From Haladaptatus halobius (GTDB taxonomy: Archaea; Halobacteriota; Halobacteria; Halobacteriales; Haladaptataceae): 64,000 nucleotides of DNA. A program made the position numbers and the translations under genes. The DNA is taken from positions 1,488,001 through 1,552,000 of the forward strand of contig NZ_CP085335.1 of NCBI RefSeq assembly GCF_020618475.1, written 5' to 3'. Below are positions 49,050 through 57,384 of this stretch, in pieces; position 1 is the stretch's first letter; every line of letters begins with the position of its first letter. The notes below the pieces were generated by a model, which made no database searches, was not told where the DNA came from, and worked only from the letters and a program-made list of their open reading frames with translations.

Positions 49050-49454
49050 CTATAGCACGCTCCGTACGTACCAACCCGCGCTTGCCGGGACGGCGAGCGT
49101 CACGAGGAAGAACGCCCAGCGATGGTAGCCGACGGAGTCCATCCGGGCCGCTTCCACGAGCGCATTCGCAGGGGTCACGATGGCCCACCAGAGCGTAATG
49201 ACGGCCATGAACGCCCCGAGGACGAGCGTGACGCCGGCGACGGTCGCCGGGTCGGAGCGCCGCTGAAGTCCGGAGCCGAACGCGATGACGGCCACGAGCG
49301 CGAACAGCGTATCGAGCAGATGAACGGGAACGGGAATCGTGTCGTAGTAGACGCCGACCGCCGTCGCGGGAGCGAGAAAGTACGGCAGTGCGAGGAGGGC
49401 GAGCACCGCCAGAGACGCCGCGATTCCGACTTTCGGCGCGAGTCGCTTGCTCAT
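49050..49454 (-). CDS. Four-helix membrane protein, unknown
   Basis: A 134-aa protein starting MSKRLAPKVGIAASLAVLALLALPYFLAP, with four hydrophobic helices. I do not recognise a named family. The length and helical layout are those of small conserved haloarchaeal membrane proteins. It is divergent from the coiled-coil gene at 49537. Confidence 0.65.
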   Translation of the reverse strand: MSKRLAPKVGIAASLAVLALLALPYFLAPATAVGVYYDTIPVPVHLLDTLFALVAVIAFGSGLQRRSDPATVAGVTLVLGAFMAVITLWWAIVTPANALVEAARMDSVGYHRWAFFLVTLAVPASAGWYVRSVL

Positions 49455-49536
49455 GTCGGTGCCCACTCACGCGAGCGAGTTAAGCACCCCGCTTGAGTCG
49501 GAAAAATCACATTACTTCGGAACGAACCCTTCGGAT

Positions 49537-49845
49537 ATGGGACTCGGAAGCACAGCCAAGAAGATCCAGAAAGTAGCCGACACCGCCGAAAAGCTGTACG
49601 CCAAACTTAACGAGTTGCGAGAGCAAGTAATCGCCATCCGCGACACGCTGGAGACGACGAATGAGCGCGTCGAACGACTTGAAACCGAGAGCGCGAAACA
49701 GCGCGCGCTCGTCGAAGCGCTGGCCGAAGAACGAGGAATCGACGTCGAAAGTGCGTTGGACGATGTAGAAACGGAGACGGCGAAAAACGGGACGGAGGTC
49801 GACGAGATGGAAGGAGACGACGGGACGACGGAAGCGTCCACATAA
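49537..49845 (+). CDS. DUF5798-like coiled-coil protein
   Basis: A 102-aa protein starting MGLGSTAKKIQKVADTAEKLYAKLNELREQV, with a predicted coiled coil across residues 8-65 and a strongly acidic tail (DDVETETAKNGTEVDEMEGDD). The MGLGSTAKKIQKVADTAEK opening matches the haloarchaeal DUF5798 family. The function is unknown; it precedes cysK on the same strand by 35 bp. Confidence 0.8.
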   Translation: MGLGSTAKKIQKVADTAEKLYAKLNELREQVIAIRDTLETTNERVERLETESAKQRALVEALAEERGIDVESALDDVETETAKNGTEVDEMEGDDGTTEAST

Positions 49846-49880
49846 CAACGCCTAACAGCCCCGCCTTCATTCTCTCGCGC

Positions 49881-50861
49881 ATGACGACACATCGAGAGCC
49901 GCTCGATTCGGTGCTCAACACCGTCGGGCGAACGCCACTCGTCCGCGTCCACGCCGCACCCGACGAGGTGCCGGTGTATGCGAAGCTAGAGTCGTTCAAC
50001 CCCGGCGCGAGCGTGAAAGACCGCATCGGGCTGTACATGATAGAACGGATGCTCGAACGCGGCGATCTCGTCCCCGGCGGGACGGTCATCGAACCGACCG
50101 CCGGAAACACGGGCATCGGCTTCGCCATCGCGGCGGGACAACTAGATGTGAACGCCGTCTTCGTCGTCCCCGAGCGATTCAGCGTCGAGAAACAACAGCT
50201 CATGCGCGCGCTCGGCGCGGAAGTCATCAACACGCCGACCGAGGACGGGATGGGCGGGGCTATCGAACGCGCCCACCAGCTCGCCGAGGAGACGGAGGAC
50301 GCGGTCGTCCCCCAGCAGTTCAGTAATCCGCTGAACGTCGAGGCGCACTACGAGACGACCGGCCCGGAGATCTATGACGCGCTCGACGGCGAAGTCGGGG
50401 CGATCGTCGCGGGGTGTGGCACCGCGGGAACGTTGATGGGCATGGCGAAGTACGCCCGCGAACAGGATGCGGATACCTACGTCGTCGCCGTCGAACCCGA
50501 AGGCTCGCTCTACTCGGAGACAGTGGGCGCCGACGTGGATGAGGAGGATTACAAGATAGAAGGCATCGGCACGCACGACCCGACGACGAACGAACTTTTC
50601 GACCCCGCCCTCGTCGACGAGATCGTGCAAGTATCGGATCGCGCCGCACACGACGAGCTGAAACGCCTCGCGCGCGAGGAGGGTAACTTGGTCGCCTCCA
50701 GTTCGGGTGCGGCCAGCGTCGCCGCCCGGCGAGTCGCCGAGAAGATCCGCGACGACGAGGTCGACGCGCCCGCCGACTCGGTCGTCACAATCTTCCCCGA
50801 TTCCAGCGAGCGCTACCTGTCGAAAGGAATCTATCGTTCCTTCGAGGAATGGAGTTCGTGA
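49881..50861 (+). CDS. cysK: Cysteine synthase (O-acetylserine sulfhydrylase)
   Basis: A 326-aa PLP enzyme with LESFNPGASVKDRIGLYMIE (PLP Lys in SVKDR), PTAGNTGIGFAIAA (substrate loop), and GCGTAGTLMGMAKYAREQ (phosphate loop). The C-terminal SSSGAASVAARRVA is family-typical. It makes cysteine from O-acetylserine, or possibly O-phosphoserine, and sulfide. The metB-like gene and the siroheme block in the window fit sulfur assimilation. Confidence 0.92.
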   Translation: MTTHREPLDSVLNTVGRTPLVRVHAAPDEVPVYAKLESFNPGASVKDRIGLYMIERMLERGDLVPGGTVIEPTAGNTGIGFAIAAGQLDVNAVFVVPERFSVEKQQLMRALGAEVINTPTEDGMGGAIERAHQLAEETEDAVVPQQFSNPLNVEAHYETTGPEIYDALDGEVGAIVAGCGTAGTLMGMAKYAREQDADTYVVAVEPEGSLYSETVGADVDEEDYKIEGIGTHDPTTNELFDPALVDEIVQVSDRAAHDELKRLAREEGNLVASSSGAASVAARRVAEKIRDDEVDAPADSVVTIFPDSSERYLSKGIYRSFEEWSS

Positions 50862-51065
50862 CGGGGGAGAACCCGATTCGTATTCTATCCTGCACGGAAA
50901 TTGAATCGGTAATACTACCGAACCAGCGGTTTGGGTTCGACGTTAGCCTCCGCCGATACTTACGAAGCTTTCGAAGATAAGCACTCACTGGTTCCTTTTC
51001 CCCGTTCTGACCCGTCATCTACTATAAAATACCTTTAATAGGAAAGCTGCTCGTCCATAAACTGT

Positions 51066-51188
51066 ATGGCGAAGAGCACTGACTCGGATAATCACAACAG
51101 GATTATCGCGGAGTGTTCCCACTGTGGAAAATCGGCGCTAACCATCTATCTCGAGGATGGCTACTGTCGGAAGTGCCGCGACGATTGA
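51066..51188 (+). CDS. 40-aa zinc-finger micro-protein
   Basis: ATG at 51066 opens 40 codons (MAKSTDSDNHNRIIAECSHCGKSALTIYLEDGYCRKCRDD) with a CSHCG...CRKC pair, a clear four-cysteine zinc knuckle. A TATA-like CTATAAAATA lies about 45 nt upstream. Haloarchaea encode many such micro-proteins; no function can be given. Confidence 0.72.
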   Translation: MAKSTDSDNHNRIIAECSHCGKSALTIYLEDGYCRKCRDD

Positions 51189-51283
51189 CGTCTCTTAGTG
51201 AATAACCGACTCGTTCTCTACTCCTACGATCGTCGTAATCGACCGCGATTCGAGGACGTAAACGAAGTCGCCAACCGTAGTTC

Positions 51284-51694
51284 TCACACCACCAACCGTT
51301 GGTGCTCGACTTTCATGCAGTGGTCTTGCACCACCCGTTTTCCGGCCGCCTCGGCGCGCTCCGCCGCCTCGTCGTCACGGATACCTAACTGGAGCCACAC
51401 CACGTCGACGTCGTCCCGGTCGAGAACCGCGTTCACGATCTCCGGCACCTCCTCGCTCGGGCGGAACACGTCCACGATATCGATATCCTCGTCTACGTCC
51501 CCGAGCGAGTCGTACGCTTCTCGACCGAAAATCTCGTCGGCGAACGGGTTGACCGGGATAACGTCGTAGCCGTGTTCGCGGAGGTACTTCGGAATATCGT
51601 GAGCGTCCTTTCCGGGCGTCGTAGAGCAGCCGACTACCGCCACGGTGTCGAGTTCGAGGACGTCTCGAAGTTTGTCGTCGCGTTCGATTGGCAT
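51284..51694 (-). CDS. CoA-binding protein (YccU-like)
   Basis: A 136-aa protein starting MPIERDDKLRDVLELDTVAVVGCSTTPGKDAHDIPKYL. The Rossmann-type CoA-binding core has VAVVGCS, GYDVIPVNPFADEIFGREAYDSLGDV and VWLQLGIRDDEAAERAEAAGKRVVQDHCMKVEH. This matches the stand-alone CoA-binding domain family related to the acyl-CoA synthetase alpha domain. The partner is unknown. Confidence 0.88.
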   Translation of the reverse strand: MPIERDDKLRDVLELDTVAVVGCSTTPGKDAHDIPKYLREHGYDVIPVNPFADEIFGREAYDSLGDVDEDIDIVDVFRPSEEVPEIVNAVLDRDDVDVVWLQLGIRDDEAAERAEAAGKRVVQDHCMKVEHQRLVV

Positions 51695-51758
51695 GGTAGA
51701 GACGACGTGACGTTCGCGCAAAAGGATTCTGACTACCCCTATTACCAGGCGTCTCGGC

Positions 51759-52399
51759 TCACAGGAGTCGCCAATCGCTCGTCGAATCGACGCCTTTTAT
51801 CCGAACCTCCGACCGGTTTCCCTCGGCTTCTCGAACCTCTATCTCGCCGTCGAACAGCTGCCGGAGCGTACTCATCGTCTTGTCGTCGTGCGCGGTCTAG
51901 TCGATGACGAACAGGCGGAGCGCGGAGGCGCTCTGGACGCGCCCCGTGAACACGTGCAGGAAGCGAAACACGGTCTGGAGGTTCGAGTACATGAGAAGTG
52001 TCGAAAGCGAGTTGAACAGGATTCGGTCTTTCTGCACGCCCGAGTCGTATAACCGCTGGAGATACTCGGAGAGTTGAATACCGATTCCGGTCATATCCAC
52101 CGGAAAGGACGTGTACTCGACGCCGTCGACGTGACGCGGGTTCATCCCCCATTGCTGCGATACACAGTCCACGACGCCGATTGCGGGCGCGGGACCATCG
52201 AGTCGAGATTCGTACTCGGTGTGCACTTGCTCGCCGCCGTCTTTCGTCGATACGACGATGCACCGTCGTCGTTTTGCCCGCCCGAGGCGAGGATATCGAA
52301 CGCGAGGGTTCGTTTCCCCGTCATCAGAGATCCCGCGATGAGCAGGTTCGTCCCCGGATCGACTTCCAACCTCGAGAACATGTCTTCTATAATATACAT
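51759..52399 (-). pseudogene. Decayed RecA-superfamily (RAD55/KaiC-like) ATPase gene
   Basis: From ATG at 52397-52399 the frame reads MYIIEDMFSRLEVDPGTNLLIAGSLMTGKRTLAFDILASGG, with a Walker-A-like loop. Near 52259-52262 one base is missing; adding it restores IVVSTKDGGEQVHTEYESR...SQQWGMNPRHVDGV and FNSLSTLLMYSNLQTVFRFLHVFTGR. An in-frame TAG at 51897-51899 (VID-stop-TAHDDKTMSTLRQLFDGE) then precedes the natural end at 51759. With one base restored the length is exactly 214 codons. It resembles single-domain haloarchaeal ATPases of this type. Confidence 0.78.
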
Positions 52400-52538
52400 A
52401 ATGTCTCCTCTCAGCGACGTGACGGATGCGAGGGGACACTGATAGGAGTGCCGACGTTCTCCCCCGATGTTATCTGGGATTAATATGCAGGGAGCCACTT
52501 ATATTCCTTTTAATTGCCATCTGGTCCGTTGTACGGGT

Positions 52539-53420
52539 TCACAAGAGCATGGCAACCCTACCGGCAACGAACGCGACGGTGGCGAGAAACATGCCATACT
52601 TCAAGTGATGTTGTCCCGCTGTCGGGTCGTTCGCGCTCTCGTACGTCGCGTAAAGCATGAGGGCGTCCGCCGGGAGCACGACCACGAGATACGCTACGCC
52701 GAACGTTCCCCAGAGGTACGGAAGCGGACTCGCCGCCACGGCGACGACGAGCAAGGCCGCACCGACGGCGATGGCGGGTCGCGCACCGATTGCCAGCGGA
52801 AGCGTGTTCAACCCTTCCTCGCGGTCGCCGGCCATGTCCTCCACGTCCTTGACGACTTCGCGCGTGAACGTAGAGAGCGCGGCGAGCAGGAAGAGGACTC
52901 CTGCGGCGCGAATTTCCCCGAACGAGATGGCGACGTTCCCGCCACCGACCGTGACCGCCGCGCTCCCGAACAGGAACGTGCTCCCGCCGAGATACGCGAC
53001 TACGGCGTTTCCCACGCCCGGTAATCCCTTGAACAGTTTCGTGTAGGCGACCAGCGCAAGGAGGTTGACCGCCGCGATTGCGATGGCGAGCGGAGGTAAG
53101 GCGAGCACCGCAGTTGTCGCTCCGGCGAACAACACGACGCTGAACAGGAGCGCACCCCTCGGCGAGACGGCACCGCGCGGAATCGGTCGATCGGGAGCGT
53201 TGATTCGGTCGATATCCCGGTCGAAGTAGTCGTTGATGGCGTTGCCCGCACCGGTCGCCAGCCACGTCGCTAGCACGGCGGCGGCCACTCGCATGGATTG
53301 AGAATCGGCGAAGACGCCGCCGACGACGAACGCTCCGATGAACGTGAGCACCCCCGCCGCGAACGCGTTACCCGGGCGCGTGAGTTCGAACAGTCCTTTC
53401 GCGCGCCCGTCAATAGCCAT
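52539..53420 (-). CDS. Geranylgeranylglycerol-phosphate geranylgeranyltransferase (UbiA family)
   Basis: A 293-aa protein starting MAIDGRAKGLFELTRPGNAFAAG. Prenyl-diphosphate binding motifs are GNAINDYFDRDIDRINAPDRPIPRG and REVVKDVEDMAGDREEGLNTLP, within 8-9 membrane helices. This pattern fits digeranylgeranylglyceryl phosphate synthase of archaeal lipid synthesis. A TATA-like TTTATACC (minus strand, about 53444-53451) lies 25-30 nt upstream, so transcription is leaderless. Confidence 0.88.
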   Translation of the reverse strand: MAIDGRAKGLFELTRPGNAFAAGVLTFIGAFVVGGVFADSQSMRVAAAVLATWLATGAGNAINDYFDRDIDRINAPDRPIPRGAVSPRGALLFSVVLFAGATTAVLALPPLAIAIAAVNLLALVAYTKLFKGLPGVGNAVVAYLGGSTFLFGSAAVTVGGGNVAISFGEIRAAGVLFLLAALSTFTREVVKDVEDMAGDREEGLNTLPLAIGARPAIAVGAALLVVAVAASPLPYLWGTFGVAYLVVVLPADALMLYATYESANDPTAGQHHLKYGMFLATVAFVAGRVAMLL

Positions 53421-53521
53421 ACGGCGACGTACTCGGGCCACCCGGTATAAATGGACTGAATGTACTTTCGGCGGTCGGAAACCACGACGTTTAAAAGGTG
53501 TCACACGATATGTGTGGGTAC

Positions 53522-53596
53522 GGGCGCTTAGCTCAGTCTGGACAGAGTGCTTGGCTTCGGACCAAGTTGCCGCGGGTTCAAATCCTGCAGCGCCCA
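53522..53596 (+). tRNA. tRNA-Arg (TCG anticodon)
   Basis: A 75-nt cloverleaf: acceptor GGGCGCT pairs with AGCGCCC, the anticodon stem CTTGG/CCAAG encloses CTTCGGA (anticodon TCG), the T loop is TTCAAAT and the discriminator base is A. No intron is present and no CCA is encoded. A TATA-like TTTAAAAG at 53490-53497 lies at the expected distance. Confidence 0.95.
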
Positions 53597-53845
53597 TCCA
53601 TTTTCTGAACGGTTTACATCCAACAGACGTCGGCGGGTCGCATAGAAAGCGGGTGCTCAGTTTTGATTTCGTTCGAATATCAAACAATTCCGAAAAAGTG
53701 CAGTGCCCCCTGGGGATTAACGTACATCCCAACCGTGAGCAACTGAGAAAATCAATCTATCATCGAGCTATCGTTGTATTTTATGGCGAACGAAGTACGA
53801 CCCGAACATTTATATTAGCGAGACCTAATATTAGGATGTGCTAAA
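53597..53845. promoter_or_regulatory. arsR promoter region, with TATA box
   Basis: This 249-bp gap between tRNA-Arg and arsR is visibly more AT-rich than the flanking core DNA. A TATA-like TTTATATTA at 53809-53817 lies about 30 nt before the arsR ATG. Apart from the palindrome listed separately I see no gene or tRNA-derived repeat here. Confidence 0.5.
53824..53835. promoter_or_regulatory. Perfect palindrome at the arsR start site (candidate ArsR operator)
   Basis: CCTAATATTAGG is a perfect 12-bp palindrome lying between the TATA-like element (53809-53817) and the arsR ATG (53846), at the expected transcription start. Self-repression by ArsR at such a site is the usual arrangement; binding here is inference. 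Confidence 0.6.
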
Positions 53846-54226
53846 ATGAGCGAGCAGCAGACAGATGGCCCGCCACCCAAGACGCAACGCCAGCAGGGAG
53901 CCGATTGTTGTTCGGTCAGTCACACCCACTCGCTGACGGAATCAGAGGTAGCTACCGACGTGGACATCCTTGCAACCCTCGGTAACGATACCCGGTACGA
54001 AGCGCTTCGACTCATCGCAGAGGTTGATGACGGTGTCTGCGTCTGTGAGATAGAGCCCGCTCTCGGAGTGAGTCAGGGAGCGGTGAGTCAAGCGCTCTCT
54101 CGGCTCTTCAGTGCTGGACTTGTTGATCGGCGAAAGGAGGGACGATGGCGATATTATACCGCAACGTCGCGCGCAAAACAACTCCTCCGCGTCCTCGACG
54201 ATACGAGGTCACCCGATGATGACTGA
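53846..54226 (+). CDS. arsR: ArsR family metalloregulator
   Basis: A 126-aa protein starting MSEQQTDGPPPKTQRQQGADCCSVSHTH. The winged helix (ILATLGNDTRYEALRLIAEVDDGVCVCEIEPALGVSQGAVSQALSRLFSAGLVDRRKEGRWRYYTAT) carries the metal-sensing CVCE pair at its first helices, and a further CC pair sits near the N-terminus. These cysteines fit As(III) sensing. It is followed by arsM with an 8-bp overlap, so ArsR probably controls both genes. Confidence 0.93.
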   Translation: MSEQQTDGPPPKTQRQQGADCCSVSHTHSLTESEVATDVDILATLGNDTRYEALRLIAEVDDGVCVCEIEPALGVSQGAVSQALSRLFSAGLVDRRKEGRWRYYTATSRAKQLLRVLDDTRSPDDD

Positions 54227-55052
54227 TACCACACCCACCACCGACATGGACGGTGAGCGTCCCGACACCGCAGCACAGCGCACCGCCGTCCGCGAACGAT
54301 ACTCGCGTATAGCCACGGAGTCGTCATCGTGTTGCGGCGACACGAGTTCCCGTAGCGAACCGGCTACCGACAGATCCAAGAAAATTGGCTATTCGAACGA
54401 CGATCTCGACGCTGTCGACGGGAACGCGAATCTAAATCTCGGATGCGGCAATCCGACCGCAATCGCCAGCCTTGAGGAGGGAGACACCATCCTCGATCTC
54501 GGCTCCGGTGGCGGATTCGATTGTTTCCTCGCGGCCCGCGAGGTCGGGACAGCCGGCCACGTCATAGGTGTCGATATGACGCCCGAAATGGTCGAGAAGG
54601 CTCGCGAGAACGTCGAGTCGAACGACACACCGAACGTCGAGTTCCGACTCGGTGAAATCGAACACCTTCCCGTCGCCGATGAGTCCGTGGATGCGATTCT
54701 CTCGAATTGTGTCATAAACCTCTCGCCGGACAAACCGCAAGTGTTCCGCGAGGCGCATCGCGTCCTCCGACCGGGTGGACGCTTCGCCATCTCGGACGTT
54801 GTCCTAACCACCGAGCTACCGGCCGACCTACAGGCGGATCCAGCGTCGATAGCTACCTGTGTCGGCGGTGCAGCATCGGTTCCCACGCTCGAAGCGATGC
54901 TAACAGAGGCTGGATTTACGGACGTTTCCATCGAGTCAAAAGCGGATAGCGACGAGTTCATTCGCAAGTGGGACGACGAGCGCGATTTAAGCGACTACAT
55001 CGTCGCAGCGACGATAGAGGGAGAGAAACCAGCAACGAATCCGCAATCATAG
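54219..55052 (+). CDS. arsM: Arsenite methyltransferase
   Basis: A 277-aa protein from ATG at 54219 (ATG 54216 is also in frame). The SAM site is ILDLGSGGGFDCFLAAREVG, with GVDMTPEMVEKAREN. The three conserved ArsM cysteines are visible in SSSCCGD, LSNCVINLSPDK and IATCVGGAAS. It methylates As(III) using SAM to more volatile or less retained species. It overlaps the arsR stop. Confidence 0.93.
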   Translation: MTDTTPTTDMDGERPDTAAQRTAVRERYSRIATESSSCCGDTSSRSEPATDRSKKIGYSNDDLDAVDGNANLNLGCGNPTAIASLEEGDTILDLGSGGGFDCFLAAREVGTAGHVIGVDMTPEMVEKARENVESNDTPNVEFRLGEIEHLPVADESVDAILSNCVINLSPDKPQVFREAHRVLRPGGRFAISDVVLTTELPADLQADPASIATCVGGAASVPTLEAMLTEAGFTDVSIESKADSDEFIRKWDDERDLSDYIVAATIEGEKPATNPQS

Positions 55053-55152
55053 CATGAAAATCAGTCCGGACAGTCGCGGTCATGCGGTTCAGACCAAGCC
55101 GCTGTCCGTTTCGATTGGCGGAGATACGACCAGATAACAGTATAGTATTTAC

Positions 55153-55449
55153 GTGAAAATGTTCAGGCCACCACTCGACCCGGGAGATCGTCCGCTCATT
55201 GACCAACCCACGTGGCGGAGCATCATCGTGAGCTACGCGCTGATGGCTGCGATTCCCCTGTTGTTGTGGATCGTGAGCCAACCGCTAGCTGGCACCGTGA
55301 CCCTTGCGGGCATCGCCGGCCTGTTGGTCGGCGGACGACGTGTCTATAGGCTAATCCGCTGCTTCTATGACTGCCAGAGGTTCACGTTCAACCTAGGCGG
55401 GAAGGCCCAGATAACGGTCGCGCAGATTCACGCCGATGAATCGAACTGA
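55153..55449 (+). CDS. Small two-helix membrane protein in the ars cluster, unknown
   Basis: A 98-aa protein from GTG at 55153, or 96 aa from ATG at 55159 (MFRPPLDPGDRPLIDQPTWRS). Two hydrophobic helices (IIVSYALMAAIPLLLWIVSQPLA; VTLAGIAGLLVGG) are followed by a basic loop RRVYRLIRCFYDCQRFTF with a CFYDC cysteine pair and a soluble tail. I recognise no family. Its position between arsM and arsN2 suggests a role in arsenic handling. Confidence 0.6.
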   Translation: MKMFRPPLDPGDRPLIDQPTWRSIIVSYALMAAIPLLLWIVSQPLAGTVTLAGIAGLLVGGRRVYRLIRCFYDCQRFTFNLGGKAQITVAQIHADESN

Positions 55450-55533
55450 CCGGCATTTCGAGCCGTTGGAGCTACGTTGTAGGCAGCATAGCCGCAGAAA
55501 CCACTCCCCGCTCCAGGATTCCACTAAAACTGT

Positions 55534-55977
55534 ATGTCCAACCCTTCGGTAACCATTCGAGAGGCAGACAAAGAGAACATAGACCGCGTTGAAGCCCTGT
55601 TGGCAGCGAACGGTCTCCCGTATCAGGACGTGCGAGCGAAGTCAGGGGATTTCTTCGTTGCCTACTCTGACACGGAGTGTATCGGTACCGGCGGTGTCGA
55701 AATATGCGGATCGAATGGGCTCCTTCGGTCTGTCGTTATCACAGACTCGAATCGCGGACAAGGGTACGGAACAGCACTATGCGATGCGCTGGAAGACTAC
55801 GCGCGAACCAACGAGGTGGAGAAGCTTTACTTGCTGACCACGACGGCAGCATCGTTTTTCCGACAGCGCGGTTACGAAAAGATCGTTCGAGAAAACGTTC
55901 CAACGAGTGTTCAGCAGACGACTGAATTCACGGACTTATGCCCGAATACAGCAACCTGTATGGGGAAGAACCTTTGA
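55534..55977 (+). CDS. arsN2: ArsN2-type GNAT acetyltransferase
   Basis: A 147-aa protein starting MSNPSVTIREADKENIDRVEALLAANGLP. It has the GNAT acetyl-CoA loop SNRGQGYGTALC and the ArsN2-typical C-terminus LYLLTTTAASFFRQRGYEKIVRENVPTSVQQTTEF-DLCP-TATCMGKNL. In bacteria ArsN1 acetylates phosphinothricin or arsinothricin; the substrate of ArsN2 is not settled. Confidence 0.9.
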   Translation: MSNPSVTIREADKENIDRVEALLAANGLPYQDVRAKSGDFFVAYSDTECIGTGGVEICGSNGLLRSVVITDSNRGQGYGTALCDALEDYARTNEVEKLYLLTTTAASFFRQRGYEKIVRENVPTSVQQTTEFTDLCPNTATCMGKNL

Positions 55978-56371
55978 TAGTAAGACGCTCTGTACCGACC
56001 GAACAGCACTACTCGCTAGACTTCCCTCGGTCGTACTGAATCAGCACTTTGTATCTTGCACTCGGTTTGCGAATTCCTCCGGATGCTGTTAGAATCCGCG
56101 CGTTATAGTGGCCATTTCGGAACCGAACGAGTAGCTACCGACCTCCCGCGGGGCACCTCGGAACGTCGAGGAACGAACAGCCGAAACAGCTACTTCGTTG
56201 ACTAACTAACTATTAGGAACGGCAGAGTGCGTGCTATAAACCAGCAGACTAGTAACGCTGCCGAGGGATTTCGATGAACGAGCCGAGGTTACGAATCAAG
56301 TGGGGAGAAGACCGGCGACGTAACCGCCGAACACCGACTCGGAGTCACGATTTTCGGAGGATGGTCGAGCC
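55978..56371. other. 394-bp AT-richer intergenic region with no supportable gene
   Basis: I see no intact ORF with haloarchaeal codon bias. Near 56200-56216 the segment CTAACTAACTATTAGG shares the half-site ATTAGG with the arsR palindrome, a weak resemblance only. A TATA-like GCTATAAAC at about 56232-56241 could serve the next gene, though that gene starts 130 nt later. Confidence 0.3.
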
Positions 56372-56989
56372 GTGAGCTCTCTGCCCCTTCTGCCGATGGC
56401 GGTCGTGATGATCGCGGGCCCGCAGATCTTGAGTGCCATCTTCCTCGCTACGAGTCAGAACTGGTGGCGGAACTCCGCCGCATTCGTCTTCGGGGCATCT
56501 CTTTCGATCACCTCCATCGTCACGATCGTGTATTTCCTCGGCGACAGCGCCACCGGACAGAGGGGGTCGAACGATACGCTCCACATCGTCATCCTCGTCC
56601 TTCTCCTCGTCGCCATGGTGCACGTCTACCGGGCGAGAGAACAGTCTGAGCCCCCGAAGTGGATGGGCAAGCTACAGACAGCGACTCCGCGATTTTCATT
56701 CAGGCTTGGTTTTCTGCTACTGGGATTCTTTCCGACCGACATCCTCACCTCGACCGCCGTCGGTTCCTTTCTCGTAGGTACTGGTGCTCCGTGGATAGAT
56801 TCATTCCCGTTCGTCGCGCTCACGCTCCTGTTGCTGGCGCTTCCCTCGCTCACCGTGCTCGCGTTCGGCGAAAGGGCGGGGGCCTTCCTTCCGAAAATTC
56901 GTGACTGGATGAACGCGAACTCGTGGGTCGTCAACGAGGTCGTGATACTGTTCTTCATCGCCATGACCCTCAACAACCTCGTAGGGTAA
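56372..56989 (+). CDS. GAP family (SfLAP-like) membrane protein
   Basis: A 205-aa protein from GTG at 56372 (MSSLPLLPMAVVMIAGPQILSAIFLATS). Six hydrophobic helices and the segment LGFLLLGFFPTDILTSTAVGSFL match the GAP/sulfolipid-1-addressing-protein group (PF11139), related to LysE-type exporters. It lies downstream of the ars genes on the same strand and may export a solute. The substrate is unknown. Confidence 0.8.
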   Translation: MSSLPLLPMAVVMIAGPQILSAIFLATSQNWWRNSAAFVFGASLSITSIVTIVYFLGDSATGQRGSNDTLHIVILVLLLVAMVHVYRAREQSEPPKWMGKLQTATPRFSFRLGFLLLGFFPTDILTSTAVGSFLVGTGAPWIDSFPFVALTLLLLALPSLTVLAFGERAGAFLPKIRDWMNANSWVVNEVVILFFIAMTLNNLVG

Positions 56990-57165
56990 ACGGCATCAGG
57001 AGACTCGCTTCCGGAGTTTGTAGATCGACCCGACCAAGCTGCCGAACCGTCCGGAGAGCTGTTACAGCACGGAACACCGCAAATGCGATTCGGAAGACGT
57101 CTCCGTAACCAGATGGCGGCGACGTTAGCGAATCGTTATGCCACTAGCTACCATCCGTCCTTCGT

Positions 57166-57384
57166 ATGGTGTGTCCGTATCTCGAGTATCGCGATGGAAC
57201 CGACGAAACGGAAACCGGCGAGTTGAAACGCAACGCGACGACGTTCGAGGAGCCGCGAGCGTTCTGCACCGTCGTCGACGAGTTCGTCCAGCCGATGCGC
57301 GCCGATATCTGCAACGACCGGTACGAACTGAACCATGAACGCCACTGCGAGATATACCGCGAACACGTCGAGGGCGACGAATGA
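57166..57384 (+). CDS. Four-cysteine mini-protein coupled to the BKACE gene
   Basis: A 72-aa protein starting MVCPYLEYRDGTDETETGELKR with cysteines at 3, 34, 49 and 61, spaced like a metal or Fe-S site (C-P-Y-L-E-Y, F-C-T-V, I-C-N, H-C-E). Its TGA overlaps the next ATG (ATGA). I recall similar small haloarchaeal proteins without known function. The conserved-looking cysteine spacing supports it as a real gene. Confidence 0.75.
   Translation: MVCPYLEYRDGTDETETGELKRNATTFEEPRAFCTVVDEFVQPMRADICNDRYELNHERHCEIYREHVEGDE

Noticed and set aside
53522..57165. Search for a duplicated tRNA-Arg 3' end (attR) closing the arsenic block
   Set aside because: I found no second copy of the tRNA 3' end between 53.6 and 57.2 kb, and no integrase gene.
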